Source: Saprospiraceae bacterium
Lineage (GTDB): Bacteria; Bacteroidota; Bacteroidia; Chitinophagales; Saprospiraceae
Assembly (NCBI GenBank): GCA_027009605.1
Contig: JALVCY010000383.1
Location: 1-10,455, forward strand
Direction: 5' to 3'
DNA length: 10,455 nucleotides
Under the pieces are notes generated by a model. That model was not told the origin of the DNA, did not search any database, and saw only the letters and a program-made list of their open reading frames with translations. Numbering within the stretch: position 1 is the stretch's first letter; every line of letters starts with the position of its first letter. Of the stretch, positions 1 through 6,488 are shown piece after piece. The translations under genes and the position numbers were made by a program.

Positions 1-4
1 AAAT

Positions 5-128
5 GCCACCCAATCCCCAAAAATCGCCCAATCAATCCCCAAAAAACGCCCACCCAATCCCAAAAAAACGCCCACCCAATCCCCAAAACGCCCAACCAGC
101 CCAAAAAACTCTAGTCAGCCCCAAAAAT
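5..128. repeat. Degenerate C-rich tandem repeat, about six units of 20-22 bp
   Basis: About six head-to-tail units start at roughly 5, 25, 47, 69, 89 and 109. The core of each reads CGCCCACCCAATCCCC followed by a run of 4 to 7 A. Units 2 to 4 are closest to each other; the last two decay. Unit lengths of 20 and 22 bp are not multiples of three, so the peptide frame shifts between units, which argues against a coding repeat. The minus strand carries spaced G-runs. The run at 71-102 meets the usual four-tract G-quadruplex pattern, with tracts at 71-73, 75-77, 81-84, 91-93 and 100-102. The array reaches the window edge and may continue upstream. Its function is unknown. Confidence 0.75.
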
Positions 129-164
129 CATTCAGTCAACAAACAGAATAAAAAACCCAAAATC

Positions 165-974
165 ATGAACCCATATTTACAAGGAAAATCCGCCAAGTTA
201 TTTGTCATATTAGCGGGTATATTTGTCACCACGGCGATTGTGGCGGAGTTTATTGGAGTAAAGATTTTTTCATTGGAAGCGAGCATGGGGTTGAAGCCGG
301 TTGATCTTAGTTTTTTCGGAGAAGGGCATTTGAGTTTTAATCTGACGGCGGGTGTATTGTTGTGGCCGGTGGTATTTGTAATGACGGATATTGTCAATGA
401 ATATTATGGGGAGAAGGGAGTGAAGTTTTTATCTTGGATGACGGTCGGATTGATAGCCTTTGCTTTTTTGATGACGTATTGGGCCATACAGTTGGAGCCG
501 GCCGGTTTTTGGCCCCAATCCCATGTCCAAGCTGATTGGTCTCCGGAGCAGCAGCAAGATGTATTAGCCAAGGTAGGAGATTATAACTATGCCTTCAAAT
601 TAGTGTTTGGGCAGGGGCTTTGGATTATTATTGGCTCTTTGGTGGCCTTTATGGTTGGGCAGGTGGTGGACGTGGTCTTTTTTCATAGAATTAAAAAGCT
701 GACCGGAGAAAAATATATTTGGCTGCGGGCTACCGGTTCTACTTTGATTTCGCAATTAGTGGATAGTTTTGTCGTTTTGTTTATAGCCTTTTATTTGGGC
801 GCCAATTGGCCCATCAATCGGGTTTTGGCTATTGCGACGGTCAATTATATCTACAAATTTGTGATGGCGGTAGGTTTGACTCCTGTCATTTATTGGATGC
901 ATGCCGTGATTGAGCGTTATTTAGGACTCCAAGAAGCCGGGCGATTAAGAAAATTGGCCTTACAAGATTCGTAA
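165..974 (+). CDS. yhhQ: Queuosine precursor transporter, YhhQ/VUT (DUF165) family
   Basis: This 269-residue inner-membrane protein belongs to the YhhQ/VUT family, whose E. coli member imports the queuosine precursors preQ0/preQ1 used for tRNA wobble-base modification. About six hydrophobic spans are visible, near residues 11-36, 58-78, 86-108, 150-173, 193-212 and 217-247. The family signature DIVNEYYG lies at 75-82, directly after the second span. The C-terminal SQLVDSFVVLF (196-206) and YIYKFVMA (228-235) segments are also typical. I chose the ATG at 165. The frame stays open back to an ATG at 3, but those 54 extra codons only translate the tandem repeat and look nothing like the family. 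No preQ1 riboswitch could be recognised upstream. Family assignment is strong; the exact substrate is inferred from the family. Confidence 0.9.
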   Translation: MNPYLQGKSAKLFVILAGIFVTTAIVAEFIGVKIFSLEASMGLKPVDLSFFGEGHLSFNLTAGVLLWPVVFVMTDIVNEYYGEKGVKFLSWMTVGLIAFAFLMTYWAIQLEPAGFWPQSHVQADWSPEQQQDVLAKVGDYNYAFKLVFGQGLWIIIGSLVAFMVGQVVDVVFFHRIKKLTGEKYIWLRATGSTLISQLVDSFVVLFIAFYLGANWPINRVLAIATVNYIYKFVMAVGLTPVIYWMHAVIERYLGLQEAGRLRKLALQDS

Positions 975-1081
975 TTGTTTTAGGACGCCAATTTTTAGGG
1001 TGCAAGGACTTTTTCTAACAAAAATCAGCGGGCAGCCAAATAGTTGCCAAAATTACAGACCATCCGACTCATCTCAAAGCC

Positions 1082-1975
1082 ATGAAGCAAATCCTCCTAT
1101 TATTTCTTTTCCCGATTTGGGCGCAAGCTCAGGTAGCGGACTCCATTGCCACTCGGATTATGCTGGATACCGAAGTCGTAGTAGCTGCCAAGAAAGGCTT
1201 TGATGTAAAGAAATTCATTGAAATAGTGCAAGCGGATTCGGTCTTTGAGCAGGCCTTTCACCGGTTGCGCAGTGTGCCTTATGAGAGTACCAACGAATTT
1301 CACTTTTTTTCCCGCAAGGGTAAGGAGAAAGCGAGCTATGAAAGTCAGGTGACCCAAAAATCAGTCGGCGATGGATGTGTAGAGATGACCCTCCTTTCGG
1401 AAAAAGTGACCGGAAATTATTATAAGCGAAAAAAGAAACACCGGTATTATACGGCAAAGATGTTTGAGCGATTATTTTACCGCAAGGGGCGGCATTGTCC
1501 AAGTCCGAAGCCCACAACGCCCGTTGAGCATTCCCGAATGGAAAAATATGTGCAACAGCTCAAAAAGCTAATTTATAATCCCGGAAAAGAAGTAAATATC
1601 CCCTTAATCGGCCACAAAACAGCGATTTTTGATAAGAAAATGCTCCAATACTATGATTTTAGGATTCAGTCTCGACGCTACAAAGATGATACGCCTTGCT
1701 ATGTTTTTACGGCGATTGCCAAGCCCAAGCATCCCAATAAAACGGTCATAAAATATTTGGAAATGTGGTTGGACAAGGCCGAACTGGGCATCATCTCTAA
1801 AAAGTACCACCTAAAAACTCAAAATCTCGCCTTCAATTTCGACATCAATATGGACGTCGATCTTATCGAAACACCCAACGGTATCGTTCCGTCCAAAATT
1901 AAGTATGACGGGCAATGGAAAGCACCTATGAAACGAAAAGAAATCGCCCGCTTTTTGTTGACTTTTGAGTACTAG
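1082..1975 (+). CDS. Exported protein of unknown function
   Basis: A 297-residue protein that I cannot assign to a named family. Residues 1-16 form a clear Sec signal peptide: one Lys, a hydrophobic core ILLLFLFPIW, and an AQA cleavage site before Gln17. There is no lipobox Cys, so the product is probably periplasmic or outer-membrane associated. The mature part is rich in Lys, Arg and Tyr, with a basic patch at 115-121 (KRKKKHR). The second half, from about residue 165, alternates short beta-like segments (YYDFRIQSRRY, CYVFTAIAKP, KYLEMWLDK, DINMDVDL, IVPSKIKYDG). This is loosely reminiscent of the LolA/outer-membrane-lipoprotein-sorting fold, but that is a guess. It follows the transporter by 107 bp and converges on the next gene with 42 bp between stops. 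Confidence 0.85.
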   Translation: MKQILLLFLFPIWAQAQVADSIATRIMLDTEVVVAAKKGFDVKKFIEIVQADSVFEQAFHRLRSVPYESTNEFHFFSRKGKEKASYESQVTQKSVGDGCVEMTLLSEKVTGNYYKRKKKHRYYTAKMFERLFYRKGRHCPSPKPTTPVEHSRMEKYVQQLKKLIYNPGKEVNIPLIGHKTAIFDKKMLQYYDFRIQSRRYKDDTPCYVFTAIAKPKHPNKTVIKYLEMWLDKAELGIISKKYHLKTQNLAFNFDINMDVDLIETPNGIVPSKIKYDGQWKAPMKRKEIARFLLTFEY

Positions 1976-2017
1976 TCTTTGGCCTTTTGGGCACACTGTA
2001 GGACAAATCGAAGCCGT

Positions 2018-2761
2018 TTAGTTATTCATATCATATTTTATCTGCTTGCTGCTGTAGCCCAATTGCATTAGATTTTCGACGGTTTCTTCAATCATGGAAG
2101 GCCGGCCGGAAACATAGAAGGTCACATCTTTGCGGGGGTTTTTGTATTCATCCTGATAGATGTCGTGGACATATTTCCTTTTGGTGGCGGAGAGCGCATT
2201 TGTTTCTCTGGAAAAAGTAAAAGAATACTTAAACTCTCCGTGTTGTATGGCTAGCGAAGTGAATTCGTCGGCACAAAGCAAGCCATTGCGGGAGCGGGCG
2301 CCAAAAATCAGGTGCACTTTCTTGCGCGGAATATCTTGCTCAAAAATGTACTGAATCATACTCCGTGCCGGTGCCACTGCGGAGCCCATACAGATAAAAA
2401 CCAAATCATTATTTATTTTTTTCGGCAACGTAAATTTACCTTGCGGCCCGCGTATCTTTAGCTCAGACCCCACTTCAATTTTGTTGAATAGATAATCCGA
2501 AGCTTTGCCCCCTTCGACATAAGAGATACAAACTTCAAGCAGACCTTCTTTGTTGGGGGTATTCGCAATCGAATAAGTCCGGTATCGTTCCGGGTCATTT
2601 TCTGAGATGGGTAGAAAAAGAGAGATGTTTTGTCCGGGCTTAAATTTTAAGGGCTTGTGGGTGCGCAGCCATATATGCCGGATTTTATCAATGGAGTCAT
2701 TTATCTTTACAACTTGGGCAACAGTCCAGGTCTTCTTCAAGAACGGAATGGATTGAATCAT
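2018..2761 (-). CDS. FAD/NAD(P)-binding oxidoreductase, ferredoxin-NADP reductase family
   Basis: A 247-residue flavin reductase of the ferredoxin-NADP reductase superfamily, which moves electrons between NAD(P)H and a partner protein through FAD. The N-terminal FAD-binding barrel carries the RxYS motif RTYS at 61-64 and GPQGKF at 105-110. The C-terminal nucleotide-binding half contains GSAVAP at 126-131, LIFGARSRNGLL at 151-162 and FYVSGRPSMIEE at 215-226. No Cys-rich [2Fe-2S] domain is attached, so an external electron partner is implied. Two oddities stand out: the usual GxGxxP has Ala as its third residue, and the CGP-type motif near the C-terminus has Ser where Cys is common. Cytosolic; no signal peptide. 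The ATG at 2761 gives a sensible N-terminus. It is divergent from the glycosyltransferase gene. The physiological partner cannot be read from context. Confidence 0.85.
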   Translation of the reverse strand: MIQSIPFLKKTWTVAQVVKINDSIDKIRHIWLRTHKPLKFKPGQNISLFLPISENDPERYRTYSIANTPNKEGLLEVCISYVEGGKASDYLFNKIEVGSELKIRGPQGKFTLPKKINNDLVFICMGSAVAPARSMIQYIFEQDIPRKKVHLIFGARSRNGLLCADEFTSLAIQHGEFKYSFTFSRETNALSATKRKYVHDIYQDEYKNPRKDVTFYVSGRPSMIEETVENLMQLGYSSKQIKYDMNN

Positions 2762-2894
2762 AGGTTCGTCATTTTTGTTCCTAAACTTGCATGAAGCTCA
2801 AGAATAATCGATTAATTTGGGGTAATCTATATAAAAGTAGCTAAGCATTCATTTGAGAGTCTAAATATAACGGTAATTTCCCAATCATATTGGC

Positions 2895-2902
2895 TATTTT
2901 TG
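2895..2902 (+). promoter_or_regulatory. Predicted -7 box of the glycosyltransferase gene
   Basis: TATTTTTG is an exact match to the Bacteroidota -7 consensus TAnnTTTG. No convincing TTTG-type -33 element sits about 19-21 bp upstream, so the call rests on the -7 box and its position. Transcription would begin around 2906-2909, which puts the TTG at 2900 inside the promoter and favours the GTG at 2915 as start. Confidence 0.45.
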
Positions 2903-2914
2903 CAAAAAAAAAGT

Positions 2915-3598
2915 GTGATAATTGACATTATAATTCCGGCGCTCAATGAAGCCAACTCCATCGGCTTGGTTATCAATGACATCCCCAAAAATCTGGTGCG
3001 GCATATTATCGTGGGGGATAATGGCAGCACTGATGAGACCGCAAAAATTGCGCAAACTCACGGAGCCATAGTCGTCCCGGCGCCTACAAAGGGGTATGGT
3101 ACTGCTTGCTTGGCCGCTATGGAATTGATTCAAAATTTGGGCCAACCACCTGATATTGTTGTGTTTTTGGATGGAGATTACTCGGATTATCCGGAGCAAT
3201 TGGCGGAAGTCATTCAGCCCATTGTGTCAGAAGATGTGGATTTGGTGATTGGGTCTCGAGCCTTGGGGCAGCGGCAGGATGGTTCGATGACGCTTCCGCA
3301 AAAATTTGGAAATTGGTTGGCGACTCACTTGATTTGGTGGATTTATGGGGTGCGTTTTACGGATTTAGGGCCTTTTCGAGCCATCAAATGGGCGGCATTG
3401 CGCAAGCTGAATATGAAAGATCCTGATTTTGGTTGGACGGCCGAAATGCAAGTAAAAGCCGCTAGGCAAAAACTCAAAATCGCCGAAGTGCCCGTCAATT
3501 ATCGGCGTCGAATCGGTCAATCCAAGGTCTCCGGTACAATCAAAGGGAGCTTGATGGCCGGCTATAAAATTTTGTGGGTGGTGTTTCGGGGGCGTTGA
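2915..3598 (+). CDS. Family 2 glycosyltransferase, polyprenyl-phosphate-sugar-synthase-like
   Basis: A 227-residue GT-A fold enzyme that would transfer a sugar from a nucleotide donor, probably to a lipid phosphate or other cell-surface acceptor at the cytoplasmic face. From the N-terminus it has IIIPALNEANSI (5-16), VGDNGSTDET (33-42) and the metal-binding DGD at 86-88. It then has SRALGQRQDG (114-123), FTDLGPFRAI (148-157) and the tail YRRRIGQSKVSGT (196-208), which is common in this group. There is no C-terminal membrane domain, unlike GtrB/ArnC-type members. No in-frame ATG exists near the start. I chose GTG at 2915, which gives the usual short lead into IIIPALNE; a TTG at 2900 would add QKKS but lies inside the predicted -7 box. 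Donor and acceptor are unknown, and the neighbours offer no polysaccharide cluster to guide a guess. Confidence 0.88.
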   Translation: MIIDIIIPALNEANSIGLVINDIPKNLVRHIIVGDNGSTDETAKIAQTHGAIVVPAPTKGYGTACLAAMELIQNLGQPPDIVVFLDGDYSDYPEQLAEVIQPIVSEDVDLVIGSRALGQRQDGSMTLPQKFGNWLATHLIWWIYGVRFTDLGPFRAIKWAALRKLNMKDPDFGWTAEMQVKAARQKLKIAEVPVNYRRRIGQSKVSGTIKGSLMAGYKILWVVFRGR

Positions 3599-3669
3599 AT
3601 CGGTGGAGTCAGGGGCATACCTAGTACATTCTATTTCAACAAAACCCAATTACTTTCGTAAAAACATTG

Positions 3670-3677
3670 TACTTTTG
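3670..3677 (+). promoter_or_regulatory. Predicted -7 box of aspS
   Basis: TACTTTTG matches TAnnTTTG exactly and ends 31 bp before the aspS ATG, giving an expected leader of about 25-28 nt. A good -33 element is not visible. Its position indicates that aspS has its own promoter rather than depending on readthrough from the glycosyltransferase gene 110 bp upstream. Confidence 0.5.
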
Positions 3678-3708
3678 CGCAACTTTTAGACTCATTAAAT
3701 TTGAATCC

Positions 3709-5478
3709 ATGTATAGAACGCATAATTGTGGCGAATTGAGAATATCCCATGTCGGGGAGACCGTAACACTAGCCGGTTGGGTCCAAATCGGTAGAGATTT
3801 TGGGGGCTTGACTTTTATTGACTTGAGAGACCGATATGGCATCACTCAGCTGGTTTTTAACATGGACGAAAATCCCGAATTGGCCGAACAAGCCCGCAAA
3901 CTAGGGCGTGAATTTGTCATCCAAGCCATCGGTGTCGTCAGAGAAAGAAGTAATAAAAATCCAAATCGGGCGACCGGAGATATTGAGATTGAAGTGACCC
4001 GGCTGACTATCTTGAATGGCTCCAAAACGCCGCCGTTTACAATCGAAGACGAGTCAGATGGGGGAGATGATTTGCGGATGAAATACCGTTATTTGGATTT
4101 GCGCCGGAAGCCTTTGCAGAAAAAAATTATTTTTAGAAGTCAATTGGCGATTGAGTCCCGTAAATACCTTGCGGAAAATGGATTCTTAGAAATTGAAACC
4201 CCTTATTTGATTAAGAGTACGCCCGAAGGGGCTAGAGATTTTGTCGTCCCTTCCCGGATGAATCCCGGCCAATTTTACGCACTTCCACAAAGCCCCCAGA
4301 CTTTTAAGCAAATATTGATGGTGGCGGGTATGGACAAGTACTTCCAGATTGTGCGTTGCTTTAGAGATGAGGACTTGCGGGCAGACCGTCAGCCGGAATT
4401 TACCCAAATCGACTGCGAGATGGCCTTTGTCCACCAAGAAGATATTCTAAATACTTTTGAGGGCTTGACTAAGGCTTTGTTCAAAAAAACGCTGGGCATT
4501 GAGTTGGATGATTTCCCGAGAATGAGCTATGATGAAGCGATGAAGTTATATGGTTCCGATAAGCCGGATTTACGGTTTGGAATGGTCTTTTCTGAGCTCA
4601 ATGATTTGGCGAAAGGACATGGGTTTGGGGTGTTTGATGAGGCGGAGTTGGTGGTTGGTATTTGCCTGAAAGGGCAGGCCGATAACATGAGCAACAAGGA
4701 TTTTAAAAAGTTGACAGAGTGGTTAAAACGCCCGCAAATCGGTGCCAAAGGCTTGGTCTATGTCAAGTTCCAAGGTGATGGTTCCATCAAGTCATCGGTT
4801 GGCAAATTTTACTCCGATGAGCAGCTAAAAACTTGGGGAGACCGCATGGGAGCGGAAGCCGGTGATGTATTGTTTATCTTAAGTGGTGAAGCTGAAAAAA
4901 CACGTAACCAATTGAGTTCCTTGCGTTTAGAGCTGGGAAATAGGTACGGATTAATCAAAGAAGGAGACTTCAAACCACTTTGGGTCGTTGATTTTCCATT
5001 GCTCGAATGGGATGAAGAATCCGGTCGATATCATGCCATGCACCACCCGTTTACATCTCCCAAAAAAGAAGATATACCCAAGATGGAGTCTTCCGACAAA
5101 AAGGTATTGGGTGCCATCCGTGCCGATGCTTATGACTTAGTTTTGAATGGCTCCGAAATTGGTGGTGGCTCTATTAGAATTCATGATAGAGCCTTACAAG
5201 AACGCAATTTTAAATTGCTTGGCTTTACGGATGAAGAAGCGGAAGCACAGTTTGGTTTTCTAATGGGGGCTTTTGAGTATGGTGCACCGCCGCATGGGGG
5301 CATCGCTTTTGGCTTCGACCGTCTAGCGGCGGTGATGAATGGCTCAGCTTCTATTCGGGATTTTATTGCGTTTCCAAAAAATAATCAAGGACGGGATATG
5401 ATGATTGATGCTCCGGCTCCTATCTCCGAAGAACAAAAAGAAGAATTGGCTATCAAAACGATTGAAAAGCTAAACTGA
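3709..5478 (+). CDS. aspS: Aspartyl-tRNA synthetase
   Basis: AspRS charges tRNA-Asp with aspartate in the cytoplasm. The 589 residues match the usual bacterial length. Domains in order are an N-terminal OB-fold anticodon-binding domain (about 1-105, with GWVQIGRDFGGLTFIDLRDR at 23-42) and the class II catalytic core with motif 1 around FLEIETPYLIKSTPEGARDF (159-178). Motif 2 is FRDEDLRADRQPEFTQID (218-235). The bacterial GAD insertion spans roughly 290-420, and motif 3 is GIAFGFDRL (531-539). Phe31 replaces the His often seen there in non-discriminating AspRS, which suggests, but does not prove, a discriminating enzyme. I took the ATG at 3709, giving MYRTHNCGELR. An in-frame TTG at 3667 would add 14 residues unlike the family and overlaps the -7 box. 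A probable terminator follows. Confidence 0.97.
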   Translation: MYRTHNCGELRISHVGETVTLAGWVQIGRDFGGLTFIDLRDRYGITQLVFNMDENPELAEQARKLGREFVIQAIGVVRERSNKNPNRATGDIEIEVTRLTILNGSKTPPFTIEDESDGGDDLRMKYRYLDLRRKPLQKKIIFRSQLAIESRKYLAENGFLEIETPYLIKSTPEGARDFVVPSRMNPGQFYALPQSPQTFKQILMVAGMDKYFQIVRCFRDEDLRADRQPEFTQIDCEMAFVHQEDILNTFEGLTKALFKKTLGIELDDFPRMSYDEAMKLYGSDKPDLRFGMVFSELNDLAKGHGFGVFDEAELVVGICLKGQADNMSNKDFKKLTEWLKRPQIGAKGLVYVKFQGDGSIKSSVGKFYSDEQLKTWGDRMGAEAGDVLFILSGEAEKTRNQLSSLRLELGNRYGLIKEGDFKPLWVVDFPLLEWDEESGRYHAMHHPFTSPKKEDIPKMESSDKKVLGAIRADAYDLVLNGSEIGGGSIRIHDRALQERNFKLLGFTDEEAEAQFGFLMGAFEYGAPPHGGIAFGFDRLAAVMNGSASIRDFIAFPKNNQGRDMMIDAPAPISEEQKEELAIKTIEKLN

Positions 5479-5493
5479 AGCATCGAGCCCCAA

Positions 5494-5532
5494 GGATTGG
5501 TGAGTCTATACCATTCCGAAAGTTTTATTTTT
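5494..5532 (+). terminator. Probable factor-independent terminator of aspS
   Basis: GGATTGGT (5494-5501) can pair with ACCATTCC (5510-5517) in an 8-position stem with one T-T mismatch and an 8-nt loop. A T-rich tract, TTTTATTTTT, follows at 5523-5532. It lies 16 bp after the aspS stop, in the convergent gap before the gene ending at 5624. The stem is only moderately stable and the T-tract starts 5 nt after it, so the call is moderate. Confidence 0.5.
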
Positions 5533-5623
5533 AGATAGTGATATGTGATAACCGGGGTTGCTTTGGTGGCCTGTGATACCAATTGGAACTAATCCCTACA
5601 GTTGGGCGGGACAAGACCTTTAT

Positions 5624-6127
5624 TTAGGAAAACAACCGTTTAGTCCCCCAGCGAGCCGCTAGGAAAAGGCCGGCAAATAACAACAACGCCGTTTGGATAG
5701 GCATGTACGAGATGACATAAATTCTGGTTTTGTCCAGCAACCACATGAAGATTAAGACAATCGAAATTAAGGTAATCAACCCCCCAATTTTCCCAAATCC
5801 GGGGACGTCATCAAAAGATACATTCTGACGGATGAGTAGCAGCGTGACGGCCATGGACAAAATCGGCAAAATTTGGGTGTAAATATTGGCATCCATAATC
5901 GAACGCCTTTCAAATAAGAAAAAGTAAATGTCCAAGGTTACCGACAAAACACCGGGAATACAGATCAAAAAGACCAAAAAAGAATAGAGATACTTCCAAG
6001 GCGTCAAATGGCCTTCTCCCCGTCCCATTATCCAAGCCAATAACGCCGTCAAAGGGATTAGTAAAAAATAACTCATCACTATTCTTGGCATTTGGCCAAG
6101 CATCTCAAAAAAATCTTTTAATGTCAT
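5624..6127 (-). CDS. Small polytopic membrane protein of unknown function
   Basis: A 167-residue integral membrane protein that I do not recognise. Hydrophobic segments lie near residues 16-34, 47-71, 83-99, 116-131 and 143-159, giving four or five spans. Between spans three and four is a polar loop, RQNVSFDDVPGFGKIGG (100-116); its DVPGFGK piece may be the most conserved part, though I cannot test that. No catalytic motif or signal peptide is visible. I start it at the ATG at 6127, giving MTLKDFFEML. The frame extends to a TTG at 6148, but that codon falls inside a perfect TAnnTTTG -7 box, so it is unlikely to be in the mRNA. It is convergent with aspS and appears to be transcribed alone. 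Confidence 0.75.
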   Translation of the reverse strand: MTLKDFFEMLGQMPRIVMSYFLLIPLTALLAWIMGRGEGHLTPWKYLYSFLVFLICIPGVLSVTLDIYFFLFERRSIMDANIYTQILPILSMAVTLLLIRQNVSFDDVPGFGKIGGLITLISIVLIFMWLLDKTRIYVISYMPIQTALLLFAGLFLAARWGTKRLFS

Positions 6128-6145
6128 TGTATTTGGGTTTATACA

Positions 6146-6153
6146 CAAAGATA
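6146..6153 (-). promoter_or_regulatory. Predicted -7 box of the small membrane protein gene
   Basis: Read on the minus strand the site is TATCTTTG, an exact TAnnTTTG match. It ends 19 bp before the ATG at 6127, giving a short leader of roughly 12-15 nt. No clear -33 element is visible. The site decides the start choice for the gene because the longer TTG-initiated frame begins within it. Confidence 0.5.
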
Positions 6154-6293
6154 ACGGGTAACTGGTTATGTGCTCCTATTTTTAGACAGAAATCCTTCGT
6201 TTTGGATTCATTTTTTGTGTTTTGATGTTGTTATGGGATTGGCTAAATCGACATAGCCTGCCCCGCCTCCATTTGGCTGCCTTGATTAAGACA

Positions 6294-6348
6294 AAATTTG
6301 AAGGGGCTTGCCCCAAAACAAGTTTACGCCCAAATGGTCTTCAAATTT
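6294..6348. repeat. Perfect 10-bp inverted repeat enclosing a GGGG-CTTG-CCCC hairpin
   Basis: AAATTTGAAG (6294-6303) and CTTCAAATTT (6339-6348) are exact inverted copies separated by 35 bp. Within the loop, GGGG-CTTG-CCCC (6303-6314) forms a four-pair stem closed by a CUUG tetraloop on the plus-strand RNA, a type known to be unusually stable. Both could form in one RNA. It is the first of a row of hairpins that reaches 6481. Confidence 0.6.
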
Positions 6349-6409
6349 CGCCTTTCTCTGCGTTGCAAATTCCAACGGGACTCGCTATGCCTAGCATTTA
6401 GAAGCCATT

Positions 6410-6440
6410 GGGAATGGGTAAACCACCCGTTCTCCTTTTT
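6410..6440 (+). terminator. Terminator-like hairpin with no plus-strand gene upstream
   Basis: GGGAATGGGT (6410-6419) pairs with ACCCGTTCTC (6425-6434) across a 5-nt AAACC loop. On plus-strand RNA this gives ten pairs, two of them G-U. C and then TTTTT (6436-6440) follow at once, the layout of an intrinsic terminator. The two G-U pairs would become A-C mismatches on the minus strand, so the plus strand is favoured. No plus-strand gene precedes it within 900 bp, so either it ends an unannotated RNA or the resemblance is chance. Confidence 0.4.
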
Positions 6441-6488
6441 GGGATCACCAGTCGATTTCTCCTATCGGCACTACGCTGTGCTCCGAGC

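Larger units (their letters stand above)
6128..6488. other. 361 bp gene-free stretch between two minus-strand genes
   Basis: No convincing gene is present. A 64-codon plus-strand frame near 6298-6492 lacks protein character and overlaps the end of the next gene. The left part (6178-6290) is featureless and T-rich. The right part (about 6294-6481) is packed with short inverted repeats, listed separately. CCATTTGG (6269-6276) and CCAAATGG (6330-6337) form a further inverted pair that competes with the 6294-6348 stem. Confidence 0.6.

Noticed and set aside
5..128. CRISPR-like array
   Set aside because: Units are contiguous 20-22 bp repeats with no unique spacers and no cas genes nearby.
3..164. 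N-terminal extension of the transporter from an ATG at 3
   Set aside because: It only translates the tandem repeat (Pro/Asn/Gln/Lys-rich). The units are not multiples of three, and the family begins near the Met at 165.
1..164. preQ1 riboswitch upstream of the queuosine-precursor transporter
   Set aside because: No stem-loop plus A-rich tail of the preQ1 type was recognised; the sequence is explained by the repeat.
1000..1203. 67-codon plus-strand frame overlapping the exported protein
   Set aside because: The overlapping frame starting at 1082 has a signal peptide and full length; this one is a shadow.
2758..2772. Four-codon upstream ORF (MTNL) overlapping the oxidoreductase start as ATGA
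   Set aside because: Too short to distinguish from chance, and nothing links its product to flavin reduction.
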